NCBI GenBank assembly: GCA_021824565.1
Contig: JAKAKL010000117.1
Coordinates: forward strand, 1 to 52,974
Reading direction: 5' to 3'
Length of the DNA stretch: 52,974 nt
DNA from: Bacteroidota bacterium
GTDB lineage: Bacteria > Bacteroidota > Ignavibacteria > Ignavibacteriales > Ignavibacteriaceae
Made by a program: the position numbers and the translations under genes. Below the pieces are notes generated by a model that ran no database searches, was not told where the DNA came from, and saw only the letters and a list, made by a program, of their open reading frames with translations. How positions within the stretch are numbered: position 1 is the stretch's first letter; each line of letters opens with the position of its first letter. Below, in pieces: positions 8,589-17,084 of this stretch.

Positions 8589-9278
8589 TTACTCGGCTAA
8601 TTCTTTCAGCTTTTCTAAGCTTTCAATAAAGATTATTTTGCCGTGTATTCGAATTATATTATTGTCCCGTAGTTTTTTCATTGCACGGGAAATTGTCGCG
8701 CTGATCGTTCCAAGGTATGAAGCTAAGGTAGCAATGGAAATATTTAGTTTGATGTGTGGTTCCGGAAGATTTATATTTCCCGAATTTTCCAGTTCTTTAA
8801 GAAGATAGCCTGCCAAACGATTGATGACTTCGGTAAGAGATAATTCTGCGGCTTTAATGCTAAGCGATTTTAATCGTGCCGCAAATCCAGCCATTATTTT
8901 AAAACTTAATTTCGGATTTTCTTCAAGTAATCTTAGAAATTCATTTTTAGGTACAAACAGCAGGGTGGTATCCTGTAAAGCCTGTACATCAGCTGGGCAA
9001 TCTCCTCCGGTAAATAATGGCACATCGCCAAAAATGTTTGGCGGCGTTATGAAATGTAAAATATATTCTTTGCCTTCCTTAGATATTTTAAAAATCTTGA
9101 CGGAGCCTTTCAACACAATGTAAAGCCCTTTGAATTCATCTCCTTCATGAAATATGAATTCATTTTTAGCTGCTTTAATCAATCTGCTGAGAGCGGTGAT
9201 CTGCCTGAATTCGGTGACATCGAGCTCGGAAAAAAGCGGAACATCTTTTAGAGTTAACTTTGAAGATTTATCGATCAT
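8589..9278 (-). CDS. Crp/Fnr family transcription regulator
   Basis: The 229-residue protein has an N-terminal cyclic-nucleotide-binding-type beta-roll (about residues 15-130, with GLYIVLKGSVKIF and FGDVPLF). A dimerisation helix (about 120-150) follows, then a C-terminal winged helix-turn-helix (about 160-222, ASYLGTISATISRAMKKL). The N-terminal cysteine cluster of Fnr is absent and only one Cys is seen (GGDCPAD), so it does not sense oxygen through a 4Fe-4S cluster in the E. coli way. A ligand, haem or other sensor is possible. It sits immediately upstream of one of the two identical palindromes and likely controls the redox block. Confidence 0.93.
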   Translation of the reverse strand: MIDKSSKLTLKDVPLFSELDVTEFRQITALSRLIKAAKNEFIFHEGDEFKGLYIVLKGSVKIFKISKEGKEYILHFITPPNIFGDVPLFTGGDCPADVQALQDTTLLFVPKNEFLRLLEENPKLSFKIMAGFAARLKSLSIKAAELSLTEVINRLAGYLLKELENSGNINLPEPHIKLNISIATLASYLGTISATISRAMKKLRDNNIIRIHGKIIFIESLEKLKELAE

Positions 9279-9361
9279 TGATGCAAAATAATAAATTTAT
9301 CAAATGTAAATAATTTTTCTTAATCTAGTTATGATTTAAGGATTCTTAGAACACATAGTTA

Positions 9362-9534
9362 TTTATTAACCCGTTGTTCGAAATGTATTTAAAATTTATA
9401 AAATGTTAAAACAGTTTCAAAAAAGAGGTTTGTTTTTATTAGCTCACAGATTAATCCGTGAGTTAATAAATAAAGCCTATAAATACCAACCGTTTCAACG
9501 GTTTTACTTTTAATTTCGAATAACGGGTTTATTT
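9362..9534. repeat. REP-like composite palindromic element
   Basis: The outer ends are an inverted repeat: 9362-9383 (AACCCGTTGTTCGAAAT core) and 9513-9534 (ATTTCGAATAACGGGTT core). Inside are a 36-bp near-perfect palindrome at 9435-9470 (centre CACAGATTAATCCGTG) and the hairpin AACCGTTTCAACGGTT near 9490-9505. Nested palindromes of this kind resemble REP elements mobilised by RAYT transposases, but no transposase is in the window. The 14-bp spaced hairpin ATTCCCA-CGCAAA-TGGGAAT (9585-9604) lies just beyond. No gene is visible between 9279 and 9730. Confidence 0.6.
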
Positions 9535-9730
9535 ATTAATCTCCTGATGTTACTCAGAAATGAATTTTAATGTTCCATATTATCATTCCCACGCAAATGG
9601 GAATCCAATCTGCGAAACATCAGCAATCATTTAAAAATTGAAGCTGCTGATTTAAATCATTTCCAAAAGGTTCCGACGAAATTAAGTTAGAAACAGAAAT
9701 AATAGTATGTAAATAATTAATGGAGTTGTT

Positions 9731-10228
9731 ATGTCAACAGTAAAAATAAAAATGATTTTGGAAATTCATAAAGCTTGCACTGAACCGCTTTATGCAGTGC
9801 TTTACGGCATTAAAGAAAAAGAATTGAATTGGAAACCTGCGCCTGAATCTCGTTCTGTAAATGAAATAATGGCGCATTTAATCCGAGTGGATAGTAAGTT
9901 TCTTACCAGGCTTGGTCAGGATGCAAAGATAGAAGTACGCGAAAGATGCAGCGCTTCGGAAACTCTTACTGCATTAAAGAGTGTTCACGAGCAGCTTCAT
10001 TCTTTGGTAGAAAAATTATCGGACGACAGCCTTCTCTTCAAAAAGAGCCCGGCAAAAGAAGCGACTGACAGAGACACAATAAATGAACACGTCCTTCATA
10101 GCTGCCAGCATAATCTTTACCATCTTTCACAAGTTATTTATCTAAGAAGAGCTTTAGATAGAAGTTGGAATTCACCAATTATGGAGTGGGATAAGGCAAC
10201 GAGGATAATCGCAAACTATTTATCTTAG
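9731..10228 (+). CDS. DinB-like four-helix protein
   Basis: The 165-residue product fits the DinB/YfiT superfamily: WKPAPESRSVNEIMAHLIRVDS near residue 35-55, with H49 as the first metal ligand. The C-terminal HVLHSCQHNLYHLSQVIYLRR supplies the other histidines. Members bind a divalent metal and several are thiol-S-transferases (bacillithiol or mycothiol dependent), so a stress-linked thiol transferase is plausible but not shown. The gene stands alone in repeat-rich DNA, with an ATG after a weak ribosome binding site (GGAG at 9722). Confidence 0.82.
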   Translation: MSTVKIKMILEIHKACTEPLYAVLYGIKEKELNWKPAPESRSVNEIMAHLIRVDSKFLTRLGQDAKIEVRERCSASETLTALKSVHEQLHSLVEKLSDDSLLFKKSPAKEATDRDTINEHVLHSCQHNLYHLSQVIYLRRALDRSWNSPIMEWDKATRIIANYLS

Positions 10229-11263
10229 GCAAGGCAATCAATATTTATTTTCTTCTTTGTGAATTTCATATAAACTTGCTGCCGAAAAATACTCAGCATC
10301 AAGAAGCAACAAACTGATTGTTTCCGGCTACCATGTAGATCATCTTCCTGCTCTTATATATTAAGTGAATAGGAAAACGACAAGCATCCTTAAAATTAAT
10401 TATAAGAGCAAGAAATAACACAACCGCCGCTGCTTTCTGTTTTCAATTACGAAAACTTCTGTATAAACAATAAAGAATATTCTTAAAATTGTTTTGTGTC
10501 ATTTTCTCCTTTCACGAAATGATTGATATTTTATTAGCAGCCCTTGTCTCTATACCAGACGGGGTTTTTAATTTTTTACTTATCATTAACTTACTAGTTA
10601 TTCCGCCTTCAAGTTCAGCAACGGCGGATGAGACATTTAGGTATTAATTTCCGTCGCTTGCAGCTGGATAGTATCCGTAGATTGCTAGCTTGATATTTTA
10701 ACTAATATTAATTTCATTATCTTTAATTTTGTTAAGAAAAATTTTTCATTCAGCATGTAGCATTCTGTATACTAAATTGAATTAGCATTTGTGGTCTTTG
10801 CGTGAAGCGTTTTGTTTCTCGCGGAGATCGAAGTGCTTTCGCAGAGAGCGCAGAAGATAGTTTAGACCTCTGTGTAAGAATTTTGTTTTATTAAATTCAT
10901 AGCTGTAAAAACCAATGGCTGGTTGTTTGTAGTTTGTGGGCGAAGCATAGTGCAGCAAAGATCATGTTAGGTGGAAGAATATCCCTGATTAACATTCTTC
11001 TCTCATCGGTAGATTTAGGAATAGCTCCAATTCCTTTTATTGCAGAATTATTTTCAATTAATTCAGCAACCTTTTTGGTTTTTAAAAAAGTGCAATATTA
11101 TTTTTGCTTATGATATTACTGCAATTAAGAGTTTTCAGTAATGTTATTCAAAAAACAACCTACATGTTTAATCCGTCAATAGTCGGACAGGTAAGTAAAA
11201 AATCAAGCCCGGCGATAGGGAATAAAAGTTTTTTAGTTATAAAAAAGAAGATCGGATAATGAT
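10229..11263. other. Gene-free interval with repeat fragments
   Basis: About 1 kb without a convincing gene in any frame. Around 10788-10858 there are words (CTTTGCGTGAAG, TCGCGGAGATCG, GCAGAGAGCGCAG) related to the inverted repeat at 1569-1657. At 11193-11230 lies a diverged third copy of the 38-bp repeat of 300 and 1146 (AAGTAAAAAATCAAGCCCGG). A short stretch at 10960-11090 has coding-like composition but is interrupted and carries no start. The region looks like an erosion zone between the redox block and the envelope block. Confidence 0.5.
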
Positions 11264-11299
11264 AAAAAAAACCGGCTGTAAAAATTATTACAGCCGGTT
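11264..11299 (-). terminator. Rho-independent terminator of the envelope block
   Basis: Bases 11271-11281 (ACCGGCTGTAA) pair perfectly with 11288-11298, giving an 11-bp stem with a six-base loop. On the minus strand the hairpin is followed by a run of seven T (11270 down to 11264). It lies about 25 bases after the stop of the FadL-like gene, exactly where transcription of the minus-strand block should end. Confidence 0.92.
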
Positions 11300-11324
11300 G
11301 AATTTATAAGGCTAAAAAAGATAA

Positions 11325-12809
11325 TTAGAATCTAAAGGTTGTCGATAGAATGAAATTATTTGTCGTAATGCTTTGATTAGTGACAGGGGAATTATAATAA
11401 TTATAGCCGTAGTCATTCCACCATCCGTGCGCGTACGCGAGATCAATTTCCAAAGCGCTGTCAGTTAAATACCCAACTCCAAGGGTATAATATTTACGGT
11501 CGTATTGAGAAGGATCGCCTTTATAAGCAGAAGGCTGTACAAAGTAGCCGGCGCGAAGTCTCAAGCCAAGTTCAGGCAAAGTATATTCAGCGCCGATATT
11601 GTAATTGACTACAGACGTTAAATTGTCTTTTATATTCTGATTTAAATTTGCAATTGTTTGTGCATCAAGCCCGTTTGCATTATCAAATTTTAACTGGGAA
11701 TAATCAATTAAAGTAGCCTGCGCGCTAATTATTAGGCTTTGAATGTTAAACGCGAAACCTCCGCCTAATTCAAACGGCGTTACAATATCGTATTGGACCT
11801 GGTCGCTGTATGTATACGTAGCGCTTGGATTATTAATAAAAATACTTTGATCGTTTTCGTTATAAGTTTCTTTTACAGTAAAGCTTTTCGGGAATTGAAC
11901 TGTAATTCCGAAACGGGAGTGATTTTCAAGCTGATATAACAATCCAATTTTTGCGTCCCAGCCTGAAAGCGACCAATCTAAGAGATGATTCATATGAAAG
12001 GTGCTGAATCCATAAGTTGTAGAATCTCCGGGGCTGGTTTCTTGATTAGCGTAAATTCCTTGGGTGTCCATTTCATAATAATTGAAGTTGCTCTCATAAG
12101 AGCCTGTAATAACATTTAAGTTAAGACCTAAAAAAAGATTTTTATATACTTCAATTGCGCCGGAGAAAGTCCAGTTCCCGGTTGAACCGCTTTGCAAAAT
12201 AGTTCCGCTTTGATTCAATTGTCCATTAAATATGGAATTGAAACTCTTGTCATTGGTATTGATATAATTATTCCCTGTTAGGTACAGGTCAAAAGGAATA
12301 TTTTGCGGGTTTCCATTGCTATCAAACCAGGTACTGCTTGGGGAATTCAGATCCTGTATCATTGAGGTGTTGCCGCTATTGAAGCCGTTAAACTTTAAAG
12401 CCGCAGTGTAGTCCTGGGTGTTATGATAAGATAACCCGAATACAAGGCTGCCTTGCGTAGTAGGATAGGGGAAAGCAAGGCTGAAGCTGCTGAGTCTTGT
12501 AGCATTGCTTGAATAATTAGAAAATTGATTTAAGAAGTTAGTGTTATTATTATAGCTGAGATAATTAATACCGGCGGAAACTTCGAGTTTTTTTAAGAGA
12601 CCGAAACCCGCAGGATTAAATTCAGCAGCGCCGACGCCGTCGCTCAAGCCGATGTAGCTATCGCCCATACCTAACGCCCGAGCATCTGAGCTTGTATATG
12701 GTAAACCGAGTCTTAAAGCATCGCTAATGTCCTGTGCAAAAGAATTAGAGACAGCAGCGAGAAAAAATAGGCATAGTAAGCCTGCTAATTTGATATGAAG
12801 TGTACGCAT
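11325..12809 (-). CDS. OmpP1/FadL-like outer-membrane protein
   Basis: The 494-residue product has a signal peptide (about 1-25, ending SNSFAQ). It then shows the DARALGMGDSYIGLSDGVGAAEFNPAG motif region that marks FadL/OmpP1- and PorV-like barrels, where the N-terminal segment plugs the pore. Many amphipathic strands follow, ending in TTFRF with a terminal Phe for barrel assembly. FadL members pass hydrophobic molecules across the outer membrane, while PorV acts in type IX secretion; sequence alone does not decide between them. Its start overlaps the stop of the upstream lipoprotein gene by one base, so the two are coupled. Confidence 0.85.
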   Translation of the reverse strand: MRTLHIKLAGLLCLFFLAAVSNSFAQDISDALRLGLPYTSSDARALGMGDSYIGLSDGVGAAEFNPAGFGLLKKLEVSAGINYLSYNNNTNFLNQFSNYSSNATRLSSFSLAFPYPTTQGSLVFGLSYHNTQDYTAALKFNGFNSGNTSMIQDLNSPSSTWFDSNGNPQNIPFDLYLTGNNYINTNDKSFNSIFNGQLNQSGTILQSGSTGNWTFSGAIEVYKNLFLGLNLNVITGSYESNFNYYEMDTQGIYANQETSPGDSTTYGFSTFHMNHLLDWSLSGWDAKIGLLYQLENHSRFGITVQFPKSFTVKETYNENDQSIFINNPSATYTYSDQVQYDIVTPFELGGGFAFNIQSLIISAQATLIDYSQLKFDNANGLDAQTIANLNQNIKDNLTSVVNYNIGAEYTLPELGLRLRAGYFVQPSAYKGDPSQYDRKYYTLGVGYLTDSALEIDLAYAHGWWNDYGYNYYNSPVTNQSITTNNFILSTTFRF

Positions 12810-13408
12810 TATCTTCCTCCGCTATTTTTTCTACCGCCATCGTTGTTCCTTGTAGTATTACTATTACTTGAAGATCTCGAGGAACTGCTTTCTCTTGTGG
12901 AAGTAGAATTATTGGAATTGTTATTGGAATTTTGAACCCTTTCAGTTCTAACAGGAGCATAAGTAGAATTGTTAGAAGATGTAGTATTATTATTTGTGTT
13001 AGAATTATTGTTATAAGAAGTATTCCGCGAAGCGCCGCTTCCGGTTGAAACTATTCTGCCCGGAGACAAAAGATCCAGAATAGTATTTCTGATGCCGGAA
13101 CCTCTTCCGCCGTCCATGTTTCTAATAAAAGTTTGTGTCCGGCTCGAATCGCTTCCGTTTCCGTAAGATGAATTACCGCCGGCAGGCATAAATACTTGAG
13201 TACTTGGAATCTCTACCGCAATCCACCAAGGAGAATTATAATAAGTGTTATAATCGCCGTAATAATTCTCCGGGTAAAAAGAATCCGAGTTGTCGACCTG
13301 GTCGGGAACGTTCTGATCTGGCGACCATATTGTGGTGTAGCAGCCGGGTAATATCATTAAGCCGGCGATAAAAAATATAAATCCTATTAAGTCGTTTTTA
13401 GTTTTCAT
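12809..13408 (-). CDS. Low-complexity Ser/Asn-rich lipoprotein
   Basis: The 199-residue protein starts with a lipoprotein signal (LMILPGCYT, Cys at about 23). A short Tyr/Asp-rich region follows, then IRNMDGGRGSGIRNTI and a long tail dominated by Ser, Asn, Thr and Arg. The same N-terminal GCYT and the IRN-DG-RG-G motif occur in the next gene upstream (13412-14494), so the two are diverged paralogues. It is likely anchored in the outer membrane; the function is unknown. Genes follow on both sides with gaps of 3 bases or a one-base overlap. Confidence 0.72.
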   Translation of the reverse strand: MKTKNDLIGFIFFIAGLMILPGCYTTIWSPDQNVPDQVDNSDSFYPENYYGDYNTYYNSPWWIAVEIPSTQVFMPAGGNSSYGNGSDSSRTQTFIRNMDGGRGSGIRNTILDLLSPGRIVSTGSGASRNTSYNNNSNTNNNTTSSNNSTYAPVRTERVQNSNNNSNNSTSTRESSSSRSSSNSNTTRNNDGGRKNSGGR

Positions 13409-13411
13409 AGA

Positions 13412-14494
13412 TTACCTTCTTCTTCCGGAGCTGCTTGAAGTACTTCTGCTTCCGCCGCCGCTGCTGCGCATTTCACTTCCGCCGCTTGAACGCTGCGGAG
13501 GCGGGCTGTAGCTTCTCGGCGCAGAATAAGTTGTCCTTGGAGCAGAGTAACCGCCGGGATTGCTGTAAGTTCTTTGAACTCTGCCGTAGTTTTCATTAGT
13601 GTTTGAATTTCTATTTGAAGATTGATATCTGTTATTGTTGGCTTCTCGCTGATGATTGAGCCAGTTAATATATTGCTGATATCTATAATTCTGATAATTT
13701 GTTCTTCTTACTGAAGAACCTCTTCCATTGCTTCTTGGAGCGCTGCTCCTGCCGCTTGACCAGTTTCTTGAGACAGTTGAACCGGAACTGCGTGAGCCGG
13801 TTTGTATTGAGCCGCTGCGGCTTACTCTTGTATATGTGGAGCCGTTTCTTTGAGATGTTGTATTTGAAGAGCCGCGCGAATTTACGACGCCTGTATTGTT
13901 ATAAACTCCAACGCTTCCGCCGACGCCTCTTAAACCATCATTATTTCTTATTCTAATAATATCTTTTGATCTCGTAGGCAAGTGAGAATTGTTATAATAT
14001 CCCCAGTAGTTTTGATAGTAGTACGGATAATAATATCCTGAATATGGGTAATTGTAATACGGGCTGTAATATGAATAGTATGGTCCATAGTAACCATAAG
14101 ACCACAAATTATACGGATCCCAGAAAGAAGGATCGTACCATGGATTGCCGTACCAAAATCCTAACGAGACCGTAGGATATCCATACGACCAGGAATTTCC
14201 GTAATATGGATAGTTGTTATAATAGTAGTTATTTAAATTTCCTTGATCGTTATACGGTGGCGCCTGGGTGCTGTCGTAAGAATAATAATTTGTAGAATCC
14301 GGAGGATACTGATCTTCATTGTTATAGGAATTGTTGTCGTTATTATTGCCGTTGTTGTCGTAACCGTAGTTGTCTGGAGAATTACCTTGAGTAGCGAATT
14401 GTGTATAACAACCGCTGAATAAAAGTGCGATACTAAAAATTACTGCACCGCTGATAAGTTTCAAATTCTTCTTTATGACCATTAGATTTTTCAT
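13412..14494 (-). CDS. Low-complexity Tyr/Ser-rich lipoprotein
   Basis: About 360 residues. I start it at ATG 14494 because GGAGG stands five bases before it; a longer frame begins at 14533 without such a site. The lipobox is LLFSGC. The middle (about residues 70-165) is extremely rich in Tyr, Asn, Pro and Trp. The following part holds IRIRNNDGLRGVGG, and the tail is rich in Ser, Arg, Gly and Gln. The composition suggests an extended or self-associating surface protein. It is a paralogue of the neighbouring lipoprotein at 12809-13408. I do not recognise a characterised family. Confidence 0.75.
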   Translation of the reverse strand: MKNLMVIKKNLKLISGAVIFSIALLFSGCYTQFATQGNSPDNYGYDNNGNNNDNNSYNNEDQYPPDSTNYYSYDSTQAPPYNDQGNLNNYYYNNYPYYGNSWSYGYPTVSLGFWYGNPWYDPSFWDPYNLWSYGYYGPYYSYYSPYYNYPYSGYYYPYYYQNYWGYYNNSHLPTRSKDIIRIRNNDGLRGVGGSVGVYNNTGVVNSRGSSNTTSQRNGSTYTRVSRSGSIQTGSRSSGSTVSRNWSSGRSSAPRSNGRGSSVRRTNYQNYRYQQYINWLNHQREANNNRYQSSNRNSNTNENYGRVQRTYSNPGGYSAPRTTYSAPRSYSPPPQRSSGGSEMRSSGGGSRSTSSSSGRRR

Positions 14495-14590
14495 AACAAC
14501 CTCCGACAAAAATACCTGATCAAATATTAACAAAAACCAGGCCTACAAAAAGGTAAAAATAAAACATAATTAAACTGAACAAAGATGTTA

Positions 14591-14668
14591 TTGTACACTT
14601 AATTAAACTTTGATGTACAATTTTATCTACAAACCTTTAATCAATAATGTCAAGCTGAAGATTTGACA
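14591..14668 (-). promoter_or_regulatory. Two inverted repeats before the lipoprotein operon
   Basis: TTGTACA at 14591-14597 and TGTACAA at 14614-14620 form 7-bp arms with a 16-base gap. TGTCAA at 14649-14654 and TTGACA at 14663-14668 form 6-bp arms with an eight-base gap. They lie in the 227-base gap between the YjbH-like gene and the start of the Tyr-rich lipoprotein, so they may be operators for the lipoprotein/FadL operon. No clear promoter boxes were assigned. Confidence 0.35.
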
Positions 14669-14721
14669 TCATTTTTACGGAAAAAGTTTAAGAGCAAGTT
14701 TAGACTAAAGACTTGCAATTA

Positions 14722-15495
14722 TTAGAAGATACTTTTAATGTACTCTAATCTTAGCGCTCTATCGGCGGAAGACGGGCTCCACTTTTTATTATCGAGCAAA
14801 TCTCTTAGATCAAATCCCAAAGTAAACCCGGCGCCAATTGACCAGCGTATGCCGATATTTAAATAGCCGTTGCCGCTTCCGAAATATTTATTGGCGTTAT
14901 CGTTAAAGGCAAAATCGTATTCGCCGATTAGAGATACATCCGAGCCTAAAGTTTTTTCAGCGCCGACTCTTAGATCAACGAAGTCATCTCCGTCTTTGCT
15001 TTCTAAAGAATAATTCAATGTGCCGTGCAGGCTTAAGTAACCCATGAACGCAAAGTTTTTACTTGCAGCGGCAAAAAAACCTGGCGACTTAACGGCGTAG
15101 CGCGAAGTAGAATCAAAATATTCTCCTTTTCCCTGCGAATCAAAACCCAAAGTTAAAGCGGGCATTGAAACGGTCTCATTCAATAACCTTACGCGGATAT
15201 TTACTCCGGGGTAGGCGTACCATTTCGGCGAGCCGGCTCCAATGATATTTTGTCCTCCGTACGAAATTCCAAAGCTAACGTTATCAAAAACTCCGACTTC
15301 GATTCTTTCAATTAAATCTCCGCCAGGTAAAACATCGGAGGTTACTCCAACAAAACCTTTATTCAGTATTCCTGCCGTCGGCATATCGATAAGATACCGG
15401 TATTCATATTTTGCATTTGTACCGGCAGTTCCTTGAGCAAGAATAACAGAACCAAACGCTAAAAAGAGCGCGAACGAAATAAGAATAGTTTTCAT
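14722..15495 (-). CDS. YjbH-like outer-membrane beta-barrel protein
   Basis: The 257-residue product has a signal peptide (about 1-20, ending VILAQG). The remaining strands include VGVFDNVSFGISYGGQNIIG, ALTLGFDSQGKGEYF and SLIGEYDFAFND, a pattern seen in YjbH/GfcD-type barrels and related exopolysaccharide-associated porins. It lacks a Phe at the very end of a strand only in the sense that IKSIF ends in Phe, as expected for barrel insertion. The role is inferred from resemblance only. It is flanked by a 227-base gap downstream and an 81-base gap upstream. Confidence 0.6.
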   Translation of the reverse strand: MKTILISFALFLAFGSVILAQGTAGTNAKYEYRYLIDMPTAGILNKGFVGVTSDVLPGGDLIERIEVGVFDNVSFGISYGGQNIIGAGSPKWYAYPGVNIRVRLLNETVSMPALTLGFDSQGKGEYFDSTSRYAVKSPGFFAAASKNFAFMGYLSLHGTLNYSLESKDGDDFVDLRVGAEKTLGSDVSLIGEYDFAFNDNANKYFGSGNGYLNIGIRWSIGAGFTLGFDLRDLLDNKKWSPSSADRALRLEYIKSIF

Positions 15496-15576
15496 GTGTC
15501 CTCGAGCTTTCTGGAAAATATTTTTACAAATTATCTAAAAGAAAAATAATAATAATTTTTGATATTTATTCTCTCT

Positions 15577-15975
15577 TTAATAATTATTTATTGAAGCGTA
15601 CTGCTGATAAATATTAATTGTAATTAATGTCGGCAGCAGCGCATGGTCAGGTTTCAGCTGGACAACAACCTTGCCGGCTTTATCTTTAGCGCGCAAAATA
15701 AAAACGCCTGCTGTCCGGTTATCCCTAATAATATCCACTAAATCTTTGCCTTCAATTATTTCAAAAGCCGCGGGAGAATGCCTAAACGGCGCTCTAAAGC
15801 CAAAAGCATTAATTGGAATTGTCCTTATTATAACTGTGGATTTATAATCCGCAAAAAGATTTTTAGGATTTACTGAAAAGGTTATTTCATAAATATTAAA
15901 GATGAAATAGTATACAGCGAGCCCGGCGACGGCATTGAGTAAGATTACAATAAAGGAAATTTGAAATTTATCCAT
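15577..15975 (-). CDS. Small membrane-anchored protein of unknown function
   Basis: The 132-residue protein has one N-terminal membrane segment (about residues 7-27, ILLNAVAGLAVYYFIF). A likely beta-rich domain outside the membrane follows (SVNPKNLFADYKSTVIIRTIP, then DKAGKVVVQLKPDHALLPTLITI). The Ig-like character of this domain is an impression, not a family match. It starts nine bases after the ATP-grasp gene, so the two are probably one operon. Confidence 0.65.
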   Translation of the reverse strand: MDKFQISFIVILLNAVAGLAVYYFIFNIYEITFSVNPKNLFADYKSTVIIRTIPINAFGFRAPFRHSPAAFEIIEGKDLVDIIRDNRTAGVFILRAKDKAGKVVVQLKPDHALLPTLITINIYQQYASINNY

Positions 15976-15984
15976 CCGCAGTTT

Positions 15985-16914
15985 TCATTTTGCAATTTGT
16001 TTAACAAGCAATTTTTTTTCTTTTACTACCTCACGCAGCATCCGCTGAATGATCTGCCGGATAACGTTATCAGGCACGCCGTCGTGATGAATTGAGCTGA
16101 GCCTCATATCGCATTGATCGTTTACATAATCAATCGCTAAAAAAATATTATGCGTAGTAAGCACAATTTCAGTTGAAAAAAAATCCAGACCGACATTCCC
16201 GGCAATTGTGTTTGTTATGTTCATTAGCTTGTGCAGTTTATACATTCTGATTTCTTCCGTGCGCAGTTCAGTGTAGAGATGAGTTTGGTCGTCCCACCAT
16301 GTTGGTATAGTATTGCCGAAAGCCCAGAAGCATCTGAACCAGGCGCGCTTGCCGTCCAGCATTGCAGGATAAATTTTTTCCTGCAGAATATATTTATCAT
16401 CGCTGTAAGTAATTCTTTCATCAAAAATTTCTTTCAAAGATTCAGCGCCGGTTACGACACCGATTCCGCCGCCGGTGGTGTTGCATGGCTTAATGATAAA
16501 TGGTCTTCCTAAACGTGAAAGGTCTTCTACAGAAATAAAAATTTCTTCGCTTTCACTGTGTGGCGGAATTATAATTGAATAAGGTACGTTTATGCCTGCT
16601 GTGATAAATTCAAGGTGCATGCTGGCTTTGTCGATAGCGTGGAGCACTTTGCTGTACGGATTAAATATTCTTGTTTTCCTTTTAGCTAAAATTTTGCCGA
16701 GTTTCTCAAATCTTTCATCAACGTCCCACGCGCGGTCAAGATAGAAATCGAACGATAATTCTTTGTTGTTTATTTTTTCGGTTACCTCGTGAACATTGTG
16801 ATCGGAAATTAAAAAAGTAGTAAGACCGGCATTATGAAATATCTCTTCTGTCAGCGACAGGAAGCCGTCATCGTATTCCCAAAGGTAAGCTAAAGCAAGA
16901 TCAAATTTTTCCAT
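15985..16914 (-). CDS. ATP-grasp (RimK/glutathione-synthetase-like) enzyme
   Basis: About 309 residues. The ATP-grasp core shows RPFIIKPCNTTGGGIGV (phosphate-loop lysine and Gly-rich loop), then YILQEKIYP and, near the C-terminus, FFSTEIVLT and AIDYVNDQCDMR with the metal-binding Glu, Asp and Asn. Such enzymes couple a carboxylate to an amine or thiol; the substrate is unknown. I choose ATG 16914 over the TTG at 16935 because ATG is the better start and AGAGA precedes it. The next gene encodes a small membrane-anchored protein. Confidence 0.82.
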   Translation of the reverse strand: MEKFDLALAYLWEYDDGFLSLTEEIFHNAGLTTFLISDHNVHEVTEKINNKELSFDFYLDRAWDVDERFEKLGKILAKRKTRIFNPYSKVLHAIDKASMHLEFITAGINVPYSIIIPPHSESEEIFISVEDLSRLGRPFIIKPCNTTGGGIGVVTGAESLKEIFDERITYSDDKYILQEKIYPAMLDGKRAWFRCFWAFGNTIPTWWDDQTHLYTELRTEEIRMYKLHKLMNITNTIAGNVGLDFFSTEIVLTTHNIFLAIDYVNDQCDMRLSSIHHDGVPDNVIRQIIQRMLREVVKEKKLLVKQIAK

Positions 16915-17084
16915 GTATTTTATCTCTTTATACAAAGATATTGTTTGCTATATTTGTAATCAAGAAAATCATTTGCCTTAAACACTAAAATATTTATTTG
17001 AATTCAATTTCAAATCATAAGAATAAATTTACCTTTTAATTCAAAATTGTAATTAATATATTTTCGAAAACATTGAAGTAAATT

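Noticed and set aside
9330-9345. A third Crp/Fnr-type site upstream of the regulator gene itself (ATGATTTAAGGAT region)
   Set aside because: Only one half-site resembles the palindrome; the other half has three mismatches.
10960-11100. Coding-like stretch in the gene-free interval
   Set aside because: No start codon, short, and interrupted; no recognisable domain on either strand.
13699-13956. 85-codon plus-strand frame opposite the Tyr/Ser-rich lipoprotein
   Set aside because: It arises from the biased codons of the low-complexity gene; Leu/Arg/Cys-rich translation with no signal or motif.
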